Assembly (NCBI GenBank): GCA_038260305.1 | Contig: JBBSNY010000001.1 | Location: forward strand, 372,001 to 436,000 | From: CADCVQ01 sp038260305 | Lineage (GTDB): Bacteria; Actinomycetota; Thermoleophilia; Solirubrobacterales; Solirubrobacteraceae | DNA length: 64,000 nucleotides | Direction of reading: 5' to 3' | In this document: positions 9,527 through 19,070 of the stretch, piece after piece | Position numbering within the stretch: the stretch's first letter is position 1 | Layout: the number at the start of each line of letters is the position of its first letter | Notes under the pieces: model-generated | The model's database searches: none | The model's input: only the letters and a program-made list of their open reading frames with translations | What the model was told of the DNA's origin: nothing | Translations under genes and position numbers: made by a program

Positions 9527-10216
9527 ATGCAGAAGGCCGATATCTCACCGCTGTCAGCCCACGCCGCGACGCCCGCCGAGCTGCGCGAGCGCATCGAGGC
9601 CGAGCGTGAGGGCACGCCGTTCCTCGTCCTGCGCGACGGCGACGGCGACCAGCGCCTGTTCGTGCTCGGCGCCGAGCTGCAGCGCGTCGCGATCGGCCGC
9701 AGTGCCGGCAACGACGTCGCGCTTGCATGGGACACCGAGGTCTCGCGCCTGCATGTCGAGCTTGAGCGCCTCGGCGAGGAGTGGACGGCGTCCGACGACG
9801 GGCTGTCTCGCAACGGCTCCTTCGTCAACGCGCAGCGCATCTCGGGGCGCCACCGGCTGCGCGACGGCGACGTCCTGCGCATCGGCCGCACCCAGATCGC
9901 CTACCGCGTGCCCGAGCCGTCGGATTCCAATCCGACGGTCGCGGCGGGCAGCCGCGCCGAGCTGCCGTCGCTGAGCGCCACGCAGCGCTCGGTGCTCGTC
10001 GCGCTGTGCCGGCCCTACAAGGACACCGAGCTCGCGACGCCGGCCACGAACCAGCAGATCGCCGGCGAGCTGTTCTTGTCGGTCGACGCCGTCAAGGCGC
10101 ACCTGCGCACGCTGTTCGGCTACTTCGGCGTCGAGCACCTTCCGCAGAACCAGAAGCGCTCGTATCTCGCGATGCGCGCGCTGCAGGACGGCGTCGTCTC
10201 CCGGCGCGACCTGTAA
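9527..10216 (+). CDS. FHA domain regulator with C-terminal HTH
   Basis: About 229 residues. An FHA phosphothreonine-binding domain occupies about residues 40-135 (IGRSAGNDVAL, then VSRLHVELE and LSRNGSFVNAQRI, the conserved GR, S-RxH and NG elements). The C-terminal 80 residues form a helix-turn-helix (LSATQRSVLVALCRPYK, then TNQQIAGELFLSVDAVKAHL) like those in actinobacterial FHA regulators. It may read Ser/Thr phosphorylation and act on transcription. The convergent PknB-like kinase next door is an obvious candidate partner, though partnership is inferred. The ATG at 9527 is preferred over an upstream GTG-initiated extension without homology. Confidence 0.82.
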   Translation: MQKADISPLSAHAATPAELRERIEAEREGTPFLVLRDGDGDQRLFVLGAELQRVAIGRSAGNDVALAWDTEVSRLHVELERLGEEWTASDDGLSRNGSFVNAQRISGRHRLRDGDVLRIGRTQIAYRVPEPSDSNPTVAAGSRAELPSLSATQRSVLVALCRPYKDTELATPATNQQIAGELFLSVDAVKAHLRTLFGYFGVEHLPQNQKRSYLAMRALQDGVVSRRDL

Positions 10217-10234
10217 AGCCCGCGCTCCCCGCGC

Positions 10235-12292
10235 TCAGCGGTAGAAGCGCACGCGCTGAACGGCGCCGCCGCCCTGGTCGATGAGCGTCAGCCAGACGGA
10301 GCTGCCCTCGGACACGTCGAGTGCGAACGGCTCGACACCGGTCGGGATGCGCTCGCGGATCTCCAGCGGCTGCGGGCGGATCCGAAAGAGCGTGTTCGCG
10401 GCGCGCGCGGTCACCCACACCGAGCCACCGCCGACCGTGACGCGGGCGGGCGCGACGCCGAGCGCGACCCGTCGCACGTTGAACGAGGTTGGGTTGACGC
10501 GCCGCAGTGACTTGCCGTCGCGGTCGGCGACCCAGACGGCGCCCTCGCCGACGGCGATGCCGTCGAGACCGTCGCCCACTTTGATCGTGCGCACGTTGTG
10601 CACGTTGCCCGGATTGACGCGGATGACGTTGCCGCCGTGGCTCGTCGTGATCCACACGGCGCCCTCGCCGACCGCGATGTCGCCGACGCCACCCGGGATC
10701 GGGATCGCCTCCTGCCCGCCCCCGTTGCGGTCGACGCGTACGAGCGACTCGCCGCTGCCGTCGCGGTGGCCGGCCTTGCGCACGCCGACCCACACGGCCC
10801 CCTCGCCCACGGCGACGATGTTCGGCAGCCCCGGGTAGGCGATCTGGATCGCGGAGCCGACCCGCCGGCCGGTGCTCGGATTCAGGCGCAGCAGCGAGTG
10901 CGCCCCCTTGGCGGCCTTGACGGCCCAGATCGAGCCGAAGCCGGCGGCGATGCCGGTGCCGCCGTCTCCGATGTCGACCTGGCGCTTCGTCTCCCCGGTC
11001 TGCGCGTCGAGTACGAGGACCTTGCCGTCGCTGTTGCTGAGCACCCAGACCCGATGCTTGCTGACGGTGATGCCGTTCGGGCGCGTGACGTTCGTGATCG
11101 GCGCGCCGACCTCGGTCGGATGCGTGCGAGTCGTCGTCGTCGCCGTGTTCGTATTGCCCGTGCTCGTGGCATCGTCTCCGCCACCGGCGAGAAGGATCGT
11201 CGCGACGACGGCGACGACGAGCAGCGCGGCGGCCGCGAGCACGCCGCGTGTGCGAACGCGCGCGGCGAACCCACGGGGACCGCCGCCACCTGCGGTCAGC
11301 GCGGTCGCGCCGCCTGTGCCCGGCGAGTCGCCAGGCGAGCGGGTGGGGTCGGGCGGCGAGACGTGCGTCTCGCCTTCGTGCGGCACCGTCCCGACGCGAG
11401 CGGTCGCTTCGGTCTGGGGCGTCCCATCGGGGGCCGCCTCCCCGCGGCCGACGTTGCGCTCCGGGCCGATCGACCCGCTGCGACCGGCGGCGGCGAGGGC
11501 GGCGCGGCCGAGGTCGCCGGCCGACGGGAAGCGGTCGTCGGGGTCCTTCGACAGCGCCCGCTCGACGACGGCGGCGAACTCAGCCGGCACGCGGTCGACG
11601 GGCGGCGCGGCGTTCAGATGGGCCCACAGCGTCGCCTCGTCGGAATCGCGCAGGTACGGCGCGCCACCGGTCAGCGCGTGCACGAGCACGCAGCCGAGGG
11701 CGTAGACGTCGGTGCGGGCATCGACGCGCTCCCCGCGGATCTGCTCGGGGGCGACGAAGCCGAGCGTGCCGACCCAGCCGCCCGAGCGGCTGACGCCGCC
11801 GGTCGAGGCCTCGCGCTTCGTGAGCCCGAAGTCCGTCAGGTAGGCGTGCTCGTCCTCGCCGAGCAGGACGTTGGCGGGCTTGACGTCGCGGTGCACGAGC
11901 CCGTGCGCGTGCGCGGCATCGAGCGCGCCGCCGATCTGGGCGATGATGTTCGCCGCTCGTTCGGGCTCGAGCAGCCCCTCGGCCCGCACGAGCGCGCGCA
12001 GATCGGGCCCGTCGACGAAGCGCATGACGATGAACAGCACGCCCTCGCGCTCGCCCGAGTAGTAGAGCGGGATGACGTGCGGGTGCTCGATCGCCGCCGC
12101 CGACTTCGACTCGGCGACGAAGCGCGCGCGGAAATCCGGGTCGTCGGCGAGCGCCGGCGTGATGACCTTCAGGGCGACGACGCGGTCGAGGTCGAGGTCG
12201 ATCGCGCGGTACACGACGCCCATCCCGCCACGCCCGGCCAGGCCGACGATGCGGTGATTGACGAAGATGTCGCCTGGCGCCAACTCCGGCAT
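10235..12292 (-). CDS. Membrane Ser/Thr kinase with extracellular propeller
   Basis: About 685 residues. The N-terminal PknB-like kinase has the glycine loop GLAGRGGMGVVYRA, the ATP-binding Lys in VVALKVI, the catalytic loop HRDVKPANVLL, the DFGL metal site and the APEQ activation segment, so it looks active. A Pro/Thr-rich linker leads to one transmembrane helix (VLAAAALLVVAVVATILLAG). The outside part (about residues 385-685) is a propeller of repeats like VGEGAVWVADRDGKSLRRVN, resembling virginiamycin-B-lyase/YncE folds, presumably the sensor. The ATG at 12292 starts cleanly at MPELAPGDIF. A copy of the dispersed repeat lies inside the linker (11312-11345). Confidence 0.9.
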   Translation of the reverse strand: MPELAPGDIFVNHRIVGLAGRGGMGVVYRAIDLDLDRVVALKVITPALADDPDFRARFVAESKSAAAIEHPHVIPLYYSGEREGVLFIVMRFVDGPDLRALVRAEGLLEPERAANIIAQIGGALDAAHAHGLVHRDVKPANVLLGEDEHAYLTDFGLTKREASTGGVSRSGGWVGTLGFVAPEQIRGERVDARTDVYALGCVLVHALTGGAPYLRDSDEATLWAHLNAAPPVDRVPAEFAAVVERALSKDPDDRFPSAGDLGRAALAAAGRSGSIGPERNVGRGEAAPDGTPQTEATARVGTVPHEGETHVSPPDPTRSPGDSPGTGGATALTAGGGGPRGFAARVRTRGVLAAAALLVVAVVATILLAGGGDDATSTGNTNTATTTTRTHPTEVGAPITNVTRPNGITVSKHRVWVLSNSDGKVLVLDAQTGETKRQVDIGDGGTGIAAGFGSIWAVKAAKGAHSLLRLNPSTGRRVGSAIQIAYPGLPNIVAVGEGAVWVGVRKAGHRDGSGESLVRVDRNGGGQEAIPIPGGVGDIAVGEGAVWITTSHGGNVIRVNPGNVHNVRTIKVGDGLDGIAVGEGAVWVADRDGKSLRRVNPTSFNVRRVALGVAPARVTVGGGSVWVTARAANTLFRIRPQPLEIRERIPTGVEPFALDVSEGSSVWLTLIDQGGGAVQRVRFYR

Positions 12293-12351
12293 TCGCCAGA
12301 CGCTACCCGGATTGCGCGCAACATCCGGCTCATGCATCACGTTGTGTGACC

Positions 12352-13698
12352 ATGCCCACCGTTTCTCGCCCCAAGCTGACCCTCGTCGCGCTCGCAGCGG
12401 CCACCACCCTGCTCCCCGCCGCCGGCGCTTCGGCGGCGAGCACGTGGACCAAGCCGCAGAGCTTCTCGGTCGGCAAGAACTACGAGCCTGCGCCGCGCGC
12501 GGCGATCGCAGCCGACGGCTCGAGCGCCCTCGCCTTCCAGTCGAAATCGGGCAAGCTCATGCTCTCGACGGGCCGCGCCGATGGCCGCTTCACCGCCCCG
12601 CGCGCGATCGATCAGAAGGGCGTCCGCGACTGGTCGGTCGCCGCACGCCCCGGCGGCGGCTTCATCGTCGTGTGGGAGGACACCGACGGAATCCGCGTCG
12701 CTGTCCGCAGCCGCAGCGCCGGCAAGACCGTCGTCCGGCGCGCTGTGACGAGTAACGGCCAGGACATCAATGGCGTCCAGGTCGCGGCCGACCCGCTCGG
12801 CGGCTATGTCGTCGCGGAGCGGCAGTTTCGCCGGGGCGGTGGCAACCACTACTACGTGCGCGCGTTCTCGCTCAGCGATTCCGGCCGGCTCGCCGGCGCG
12901 GTCCAGGACCTCGGGACGGGTCAGTTCGGCATCGACGCGCGTCCGACGCAGGCGCTCGCGGTCGACGCGCGAGGCCGCGCGGTGTTCGCCTACCGCCAGG
13001 AGGTCCAGGCGAAGGGCTCGTTCGCGCTGCCGATCCTTGTCACGACGCGCCCGCACGGCGGCGCGTTCGCGGCGCCCGTGCAGCTCGGCGGCGACGGCGA
13101 CGGCGACGACGTCGCCGATCCGCGCGTCGCGGTCGGCAGCGGCGGGCGCGCGCTGATCGCCGCCACCCAGGTCCTGAGCCACGGCGACGCCGGCGACTTC
13201 GGCAACCCGATCGTGTCGCGCGTCGGGCGGGCGGGCGCGCTCGGCACCCCGTTCGGGCCGTCGCTCGCCAACCCCAACCGGGCGTTCGCGCCGAGCGCCG
13301 CGCTGACAAGCCGGGGTCGCGCGGTCCTCGTCTACCAGCAGAAGCCCAAGCCGCAGCCGTTCGAGACGCGCGCACCGGTGTTCGCCGTCGCGATCGCCGC
13401 GGATGACACGGTCGGCGCGGTCCAGACGCTGACGAGCGGTGCCGCCAAGGAGCCGGTCGTCGTGGGCCTCGACGGTGGTCGCGCGCTCGCGATGTGGTCG
13501 GGCGCGCGCGGCATCGGCGCTTCGATCGCGGATCCCGGCGGCACGTTCAAGAAGACGGCCGAGCCGAAGGGCCCGCCGCCACCGCCGTTTCACACGAACT
13601 CGACCAACCGCGACCTGCGCAGTGCCGGGCGTTACGCGATCTTCACCTGGGCGCGCGACGCGGACGGCCGCGTTCGCGTGAGCGTGCGCCGCTTCTGA
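12352..13698 (+). CDS. Secreted protein of unknown function
   Basis: About 448 residues with a clear signal peptide (PKLTLVALAAATTLLPAAG, cleavage after ASA). The mature part is beta-rich with loosely repeated strands (AAIAADGSSALAFQSKSGK, VAVGSGGRALIAAT, ALTSRGRAVLVYQQK) like sialidase/propeller blades, but no catalytic signature is visible. The start is the ATG at 12352; an in-frame GTG at 12346 is possible. It is divergent from the kinase gene (about 60 bp), so the two may share a regulatory region. Function unknown; probably surface-exposed. Confidence 0.7.
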   Translation: MPTVSRPKLTLVALAAATTLLPAAGASAASTWTKPQSFSVGKNYEPAPRAAIAADGSSALAFQSKSGKLMLSTGRADGRFTAPRAIDQKGVRDWSVAARPGGGFIVVWEDTDGIRVAVRSRSAGKTVVRRAVTSNGQDINGVQVAADPLGGYVVAERQFRRGGGNHYYVRAFSLSDSGRLAGAVQDLGTGQFGIDARPTQALAVDARGRAVFAYRQEVQAKGSFALPILVTTRPHGGAFAAPVQLGGDGDGDDVADPRVAVGSGGRALIAATQVLSHGDAGDFGNPIVSRVGRAGALGTPFGPSLANPNRAFAPSAALTSRGRAVLVYQQKPKPQPFETRAPVFAVAIAADDTVGAVQTLTSGAAKEPVVVGLDGGRALAMWSGARGIGASIADPGGTFKKTAEPKGPPPPPFHTNSTNRDLRSAGRYAIFTWARDADGRVRVSVRRF

Positions 13699-13773
13699 GA
13701 CGGGACGCGGCTGAACCTGGCGCGTGGCTGCCCTCGTGCCCATCCCGACCGCGCTGGTAGGATTAGCGGCCGC

Positions 13774-14256
13774 ATGTTCTTCACGACCAAAGCCGAGTAC
13801 GGCGTCCGGCTGCTGATCGAGCTCGGACGCCAGCCAGGCCACCAGCCGGTGTCGCTGAAGTCGATAGCCGATACCGAGAACCTGCCGCTCGCCTATCTCG
13901 AGCGGATCGTCGCGTTGCTGCGGCGAGCGAACCTCGTCGAGAGCACGCGCGGCGCGCACGGCGGCTACCAGCTCTCGCGCCCCGCGGAGTCGATCGCGAT
14001 GAACGAGGTCATCCTCGCGCTCGAGGGCTCCGTCACCCCGATGGACTGCCTCGTCGAGGAGGACGGCGACGGCCGCGTCCTGTGCTCGCATCACGACGAC
14101 TCGGGCCGCGGCTGCGCCACGAAGCTGTTGTGGACGCGCGTCCAGGCGAACGTCCTCAAGACGCTCGCCGACACGTCGCTCGCCGAGCTCGTCGAGTTTC
14201 AGACCCGGTCGGTCGCGCCAGCGCGCGATCCCGAGCCGGCGACCACAACCGTCTAA
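13774..14256 (+). CDS. Rrf2-family regulator of the suf genes
   Basis: 160 residues. The N-terminal winged helix (TTKAEYGVRLLIELGRQ, then YLERIVALLRRANLVESTRG and GGYQLSRP) is characteristic of Rrf2/IscR/SufR proteins. Three cysteines near residues 92-115 (MDC, VLCSHH, GRGCATK) are placed as in [Fe-S]-binding members. It is therefore likely a cluster-sensing repressor of Fe-S assembly. It lies 14 bp upstream of sufC and is probably co-transcribed and autoregulatory. A GGATTAGC sequence just before its start (13760-13767) recurs upstream of the second suf block. Confidence 0.88.
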   Translation: MFFTTKAEYGVRLLIELGRQPGHQPVSLKSIADTENLPLAYLERIVALLRRANLVESTRGAHGGYQLSRPAESIAMNEVILALEGSVTPMDCLVEEDGDGRVLCSHHDDSGRGCATKLLWTRVQANVLKTLADTSLAELVEFQTRSVAPARDPEPATTTV

Positions 14257-14270
14257 GACCCAAGGAGACC

Positions 14271-15035
14271 ATGCCCGAGCTCGAGATCCGCAACCTCCAC
14301 GTCCAGGCCGAGGACAAGCAGATCCTCAAGGGCGTCAACCTCACCGTCAAGCCCGGTGAGATCCACGCCCTGATGGGCCCCAACGGCTCCGGCAAGTCCA
14401 CGCTCGCCAACGCGGTCATGGGCCACCCGAACCTCACGGTGACCGACGGCCAGATCCTCTTCGACGGCGAGGACATCACCGAGGCCGACACCGACGAGCG
14501 CGCCCGTATGGGCCTGTTCATGGCGTTCCAGTACCCGGTCTCGATCCCCGGCGTCACGATCACGAAGTACCTGCGGATGGTCATGAACGCGCACCGCGAG
14601 GCGCGCGGCGAGGCCGACATCTCGCTGAAGGAGTTCCGCAAGACCGTCGAGGCCGCGATGGAGCTCGTCAGCGTGCCGCGCGAGTTCAGCTCGCGCTACC
14701 TCAACGAGGGCTTCTCGGGCGGCGAGAAGAAGCGCCTCGAGATCCTCCAGATGGCGCTCCAGAAGCCGAAGCTCGCGATCCTCGACGAGACGGACTCGGG
14801 CCTCGACATCGACGCGCTGAACGTCGTCGCGCACGGCGTCAACACCGTCGCCGACGGCCAGATGGGCGTGCTGATCATCACGCACTACCAGCGCATCCTG
14901 CACATGGTCACCCCGACCCGCGTCTCGATCATGTTCGACGGCCGGATCGCCACCGAGGGCGGCCCGGAGCTCGTCGATCGCCTCGAGGCCGAGGGCTACG
15001 CGCAGATCCGCGAAGAGTACGCGGCGTCGGTCTGA
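14271..15035 (+). CDS. sufC: Fe-S assembly ATPase SufC
   Basis: ABC-type ATPase of the SufBCD scaffold, here about 254 residues. Walker A is GPNGSGKST, the SufC-type signature is FSGGEKKR, and Walker B is LAILDETDSGLDID. It has no membrane domain; it binds SufB/SufD and drives the conformational change for cluster assembly. AAGGAG precedes the ATG at 14271. Cotranscribed with the Rrf2 regulator upstream and sufS downstream (2-bp gap). Its usual neighbours sufB and sufD are about 4 kb away in a second block. Confidence 0.96.
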   Translation: MPELEIRNLHVQAEDKQILKGVNLTVKPGEIHALMGPNGSGKSTLANAVMGHPNLTVTDGQILFDGEDITEADTDERARMGLFMAFQYPVSIPGVTITKYLRMVMNAHREARGEADISLKEFRKTVEAAMELVSVPREFSSRYLNEGFSGGEKKRLEILQMALQKPKLAILDETDSGLDIDALNVVAHGVNTVADGQMGVLIITHYQRILHMVTPTRVSIMFDGRIATEGGPELVDRLEAEGYAQIREEYAASV

Positions 15036-15037
15036 GC

Positions 15038-16255
15038 ATGAGCACGATCGCCGACACCCCGCTGGCCACGGGCTTCCCGTCGCTGGAGCGCGAGGGCACC
15101 GTCTACCTCGACACCGCCGCGACGGCGCAGACGCAGCAGACGGTGCTCGACGCGATGAACGACTACTACGAGCACCATCGTGGGACCGTCCATCGCAGCG
15201 TCTACCCGCTCGCCGCCGAGGCGACGGAGCTGTTCGAGGGTGCGCGCGATCGCATTGCGGCGTGGCTGAACTGGCCCGCCCGCGCGACGATCTTCACGAA
15301 GAACGCGACGGAGGCGCTCAACCTCGTCGCGTACTCGTGGGGTCGCGCGAACGTCGGTCCCGGCGACACCGTCGTCGTGTCGGAGATGGAGCACCACTCG
15401 AACTTCGTCCCGTGGCACGTCCTCTGCAAGGAGGTCGGCGCGACGTTCGCGACGATCGGCGTCGACGACGAGGCCGTCTTGAAGCTCGACGACCTCGACG
15501 CGCACCTCGCGACGGGCAAGGTCAAGCTCGTCGCGGTGGGCCACGTCTCCAACGCCGCCGGGACGATCAACCCGGTCGCCGACATCGTCGCGCGCTCGCA
15601 TGCCGCGGGCGCCGTCGTCGTCGTCGACGGCTCGCAGGCCGTGCCGCAGTTCCCCGTCGACGTCGGCGAGATCGACGCGGACTTCTACATCTGGACGGGC
15701 CACAAGATCTACGGCCCGACCGGCGTCGGCGTCCTGCACGGCCGCCCGTCGATCCTCGACGCGATGCCGCCGTTTCTCGGCGGCGGGCACATGATCGCCA
15801 ACGTCACGATCGAGGAGATCCGCTTCGGGACGCTGCCGGCGAAGTTCGAGGCCGGCACGCTGCAGGTCGCCGAGGGCATCGGCCTCGGTGCCGCCGTCGA
15901 CTTCCTCAGCGGCCTCGGCATGGACAACGTCCGCGCGCACGAGCACGAGATCTGCGCGTACGCGCTGGCGCGCCTGCAGGAGATCCCGGGCATCAACATC
16001 ATGGGTCCGCTGGACGCCGATCGGCGGGGCGCGCTCGTCGCGTTCACGATCGACGGCATCCACCCGCACGACGTCGCGGAGATCCTCGGAAGTCGCGGCG
16101 TATGCGTCCGCGCGGGCCACCACTGCGCACAGCCCTTGATGAAGCGATTCGACGTGGCGGCCACGACCCGCGCCTCGTTCGCGGTCCACACCACGCGCGC
16201 GGACATCGACGCGCTTGTCGATGCCATCCACGAAGTCCGGAGGATCTTCGAATGA
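15038..16255 (+). CDS. sufS: Cysteine desulfurase SufS
   Basis: 405-residue group II cysteine desulfurase. PLP enzyme that takes sulfur from cysteine as a persulfide for Fe-S clusters. The PLP lysine is in WTGHKIYGPTGVG, the sulfur-accepting cysteine in RAGHHCAQPLM, and substrate/PLP contacts include EHHSN and DGSQAVPQ. Starts 2 nt after the sufC stop and overlaps sufU by ATGA. The sulfur acceptor should be SufU, encoded next. All key residues are present. Confidence 0.96.
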   Translation: MSTIADTPLATGFPSLEREGTVYLDTAATAQTQQTVLDAMNDYYEHHRGTVHRSVYPLAAEATELFEGARDRIAAWLNWPARATIFTKNATEALNLVAYSWGRANVGPGDTVVVSEMEHHSNFVPWHVLCKEVGATFATIGVDDEAVLKLDDLDAHLATGKVKLVAVGHVSNAAGTINPVADIVARSHAAGAVVVVDGSQAVPQFPVDVGEIDADFYIWTGHKIYGPTGVGVLHGRPSILDAMPPFLGGGHMIANVTIEEIRFGTLPAKFEAGTLQVAEGIGLGAAVDFLSGLGMDNVRAHEHEICAYALARLQEIPGINIMGPLDADRRGALVAFTIDGIHPHDVAEILGSRGVCVRAGHHCAQPLMKRFDVAATTRASFAVHTTRADIDALVDAIHEVRRIFE

Positions 16256-16683
16256 GCAGCAGCATGGAGAGCATCTACCGCGAGGAGATCCTCGAGCACT
16301 ACAAGCGCCCGCACAACTGGGGCCACCTCGATCCGTACGACCTCTCCTTCGAGGACACGAACCCGCTCTGCGGCGACGAGCTGCGCGTCGAGATCAAGAC
16401 CGACGCCGACAACAAGATCGAGGACGTGCGCTTCTCCGGCCACGGCTGCGCGATCTCGCAGGCGTCCGCTTCGATGGCCTCCGACGAGGTCAAGGGCATG
16501 CCGATCGAGGAGCTGCTCAAGCTCGATCGCAAGTACATCCTCGACCTGCTCGGCATCACGATCTCCGCGACGCGGATGAAGTGCGCGCTGCTGACGCTGA
16601 AGGTGCTCAAGGGCGCGGCGCTCGGCCAGGCCGTCGACTGGGAGCCGGCGACGCCGCCCAGCGAGGCCGAAGCCGGCCGCTAG
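16252..16683 (+). CDS. sufU: Sulfur-transfer protein SufU
   Basis: 143-residue SufU-type (IscU-like) zinc protein that accepts the persulfide from SufS. The three conserved cysteines are in NPLCGDELR, GHGCAISQAS and TRMKCALLTL. The insertion between the second and third Cys marks SufU rather than IscU. The start overlaps the sufS stop (ATGA at 16252). Last gene of the first suf block; it converges on the secreted protease gene 25 bp away. Confidence 0.95.
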   Translation: MSSSMESIYREEILEHYKRPHNWGHLDPYDLSFEDTNPLCGDELRVEIKTDADNKIEDVRFSGHGCAISQASASMASDEVKGMPIEELLKLDRKYILDLLGITISATRMKCALLTLKVLKGAALGQAVDWEPATPPSEAEAGR

Positions 16684-16708
16684 GGTTTTCGGGACCCGCG
16701 CTGTCGGT

Positions 16709-17743
16709 TCAGTCGCCGGCGTTGACGAGCGTGGTGTCGAGCGCGTCGAGCACCGGCGCGATCGGCACGAAGCACATGCTCTGGAAGAGGCCGACGACGA
16801 TGTTCGCGACGCCGACCGCGCGTACGGTCCCGGCTGCGCCGGGCTCGGTGTAGACGGGCGAGCCGCTGTCGCCCTCGCGCGCGGTGACGTTGGTGCAGGA
16901 CAGGCCCCTCAGGCCGGAGACTCCAGCGAAGCGGCGGATGATCCTTCCGCACTGGTCGGGTCCGCTCGTCTGACCGGAGAAGCAGACCCGCCGGCCGAGT
17001 AGCGGGCGCGCCGTCCCGCGGACGAACCACGGCGGCTGATCGAAGCGGCGCTCGATCACGTCGGCGGCCGGGCGCTTGGGCCCGGACGGTATCGGCAGGA
17101 CCATGACGTCGATCGGCTTGGAGCGTGTCGCGAGGTTGCGCTGCACCGTGCCGAGGACGATCCCCGGCTGCGGCGGCCGGCGCACGGCGGCGTTGCGGCG
17201 GGCGGTCTTGCCGGCCGTCGTGAGACCGGCGCAGTGCGCTGCCGTCAGGCCGCCGAGGTGGTTGCCGAGCCGCACGATGAACGCCGACGTGCAGACCGTC
17301 GAGTCATCCGGGGGCGTCGCGCCCCCGACGAGCGTGCGGCGCGAGAACAGCAACTCGCGGTCGGCTGTCCAGCCGCCGATGTCGGGCGCGGCGCCGGGCA
17401 GACGCAGGCGCAGCGTCGCGAGGCCACACCCGCTCGCCTGGCGGCTCGCAGGGCACAGGCGGATCGCCGTGACGTCGTACGCCGTCGAGCCTGCCGGAGC
17501 GTAGATGCGCAGCGCTGTCCATCCCACGGCGAAGAGCGCCGGCTCGATGGTCGCGGGCGTCGCAGCGGTCGCGGCCGTCGCGGCCGCGCGGGCGTCGTCG
17601 CAGTTCGCGCCGTTGACCTGGACGAGCCCTGTGCCGGCGGTCGTCTCGCAGGTGATGTAGGTGCCGACCTGCGCCGACGCGGTCCCGGTGACGACGAGCA
17701 GCGTCGCAAGCGCGAACAGGATCGACCTGATGGCGAGGTTCAC
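16709..17743 (-). CDS. Secreted trypsin-like serine protease
   Basis: About 344 residues. A signal peptide (LAIRSILFALATLLVVTG, cleavage after ASA) is followed by about 120 residues of unknown N-domain. A chymotrypsin-like fold then shows the triad: His in GLTAAHC, Asp in SKPIDVMVLPI, Ser in REGDSGSPVY. At least eight cysteines suggest disulfides, in keeping with export. The GTG at 17743 puts the signal peptide at the N-terminus; an ATG at 17776 is less fitting. It sits between the two suf blocks on the opposite strand. A dispersed-repeat copy (17426-17460) lies in frame inside it, encoding CPASRQASGCG. Confidence 0.75.
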   Translation of the reverse strand: MNLAIRSILFALATLLVVTGTASAQVGTYITCETTAGTGLVQVNGANCDDARAAATAATAATPATIEPALFAVGWTALRIYAPAGSTAYDVTAIRLCPASRQASGCGLATLRLRLPGAAPDIGGWTADRELLFSRRTLVGGATPPDDSTVCTSAFIVRLGNHLGGLTAAHCAGLTTAGKTARRNAAVRRPPQPGIVLGTVQRNLATRSKPIDVMVLPIPSGPKRPAADVIERRFDQPPWFVRGTARPLLGRRVCFSGQTSGPDQCGRIIRRFAGVSGLRGLSCTNVTAREGDSGSPVYTEPGAAGTVRAVGVANIVVGLFQSMCFVPIAPVLDALDTTLVNAGD

Positions 17744-17833
17744 GCGCGGCGATGCTGGCAGGTGTGGTGGCGCCACGCGCCGGGAGCGAGCGTTCGTGCG
17801 CCGCGGCCGACGGCTGTCGCCCGCACGAGCGCG

Positions 17834-18835
17834 TCAGGCGCGCGCGTGCGCGAAGCCGACGAGCCGCCCGCTGCGCTCGTCGTAGAGCTTCAGGCGCAGC
17901 GCGAGCAGCGCCTCCCACATGCCGAGCTCGCGGCAGTCGTGGAAGATCGGGTTGTCGTCGTGCGCGCGCTGGAGGTTGTAGTTCGGGATCCGCGCGTTGA
18001 GGTGATGCACGTGGTGCAGCCCGATGTTGCCGGTGAACCACTGCAGGAGCTTGGGCAGGCGCAGGTGCGAGCTGCCCTGCAGCGCTGACGCCGCGTAGCT
18101 CCACTGGTCCTTGCGCTCCCAGTAGACGCCCTCGAACTGGTGCTGGACGTAGAACATCCAGATGCCGATCGAGCCGGCGAGCAGCGCGGGCACGAGCTGG
18201 ATCAGCAGCACGGCGTGCCAGCCCGCGAGCGCGCAGAGGCCGCCGAGCAGCGCGAACAGAGCGATGTCGGTCGCGATGATCTTGTGTCCGAAGCGCTTTG
18301 CCGCCCACCTCGGCACGAGCCGCGGCTCGATGATGAGCGCCCACAGCGGGCCGAAGCCGAGCAGCACGAACGGGTTGCGCATGAGCCGGTAGCCGAGCCG
18401 GCCGGCGCGTGACATCGCCTCGTACTCGGCAACGGTCATCGTGTCGACGTCGCCGACGCCGCGCGCGTCGAGGTCGCCGGCGGTCGCATGGTGCACCGCG
18501 TGCTCGTAGCGCCAGCTGTGAAACGGCGAGTAGACGAGCACGCCGCAGGCGATGCCAAGCCATGCGTTCGCGCGCCGCGACGGTAGGTAGGAGCCGTGCG
18601 TGCAGTCGTGGAAGATGATGAACGTGCGCACGAGGAAGCCGGTCGCGGGGATCGCGAGCGCGAGCACGAGCCAGGTCGAGACGTCGAGCGCGGCGTACAT
18701 GAGCGCCGTCAGCGCGAGGTAGGGAACGACCGACGTGGCGATTCCCGCGAGCGCTCGCCCGACGTGCGGCGTCGCGTAGGGCTTGAGCGTCTCGCGCCAG
18801 AAGGCAGGGCCGAGCTCGTCGCACTGCTGGGCCAC
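17834..18835 (-). CDS. Fatty acid desaturase, DesA/omega-6 type
   Basis: 333-residue membrane diiron desaturase. Histidine boxes are HDCTHGS near residue 76, HSWRYEHAVHH near 105 and HHVHHLNARIPNYNL near 275. The third box with IPNYNL is typical of delta-12/omega-6 acyl-lipid desaturases. Several long hydrophobic segments surround them. It would act after the delta-9-type enzyme at 7.6 kb to make polyunsaturated chains. Monocistronic on the minus strand, between the suf blocks, with 235 bp to the divergent Rieske gene holding both promoters. Confidence 0.88.
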   Translation of the reverse strand: MAQQCDELGPAFWRETLKPYATPHVGRALAGIATSVVPYLALTALMYAALDVSTWLVLALAIPATGFLVRTFIIFHDCTHGSYLPSRRANAWLGIACGVLVYSPFHSWRYEHAVHHATAGDLDARGVGDVDTMTVAEYEAMSRAGRLGYRLMRNPFVLLGFGPLWALIIEPRLVPRWAAKRFGHKIIATDIALFALLGGLCALAGWHAVLLIQLVPALLAGSIGIWMFYVQHQFEGVYWERKDQWSYAASALQGSSHLRLPKLLQWFTGNIGLHHVHHLNARIPNYNLQRAHDDNPIFHDCRELGMWEALLALRLKLYDERSGRLVGFAHARA

Positions 18836-19070
18836 GATGGCCTCCAGGGTCTGGGCGGCGAGTCTCGGAGATCCTCGCGCCCGTCCGATCGAAGGCTGCC
18901 ACCCTAACCCGTATGCGCCAACGGCCGGGCCAGATGTCCTATCCGGCGCCAGCCGACGTGCCCCGTGCGCCCGGTTGGGCGCCGTCCTACCACGGGTTCG
19001 GGTGCGGCGCTACACTCCAGAGAAGCAAATCCGAGTGCCCCGGAAGGGATTAGCATTCGGGCCCGCATCT

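Noticed and set aside
12337..14094. 585-codon minus-strand open frame
   Set aside because: Antisense to the secreted protein and Rrf2 genes, with shadow-type composition.
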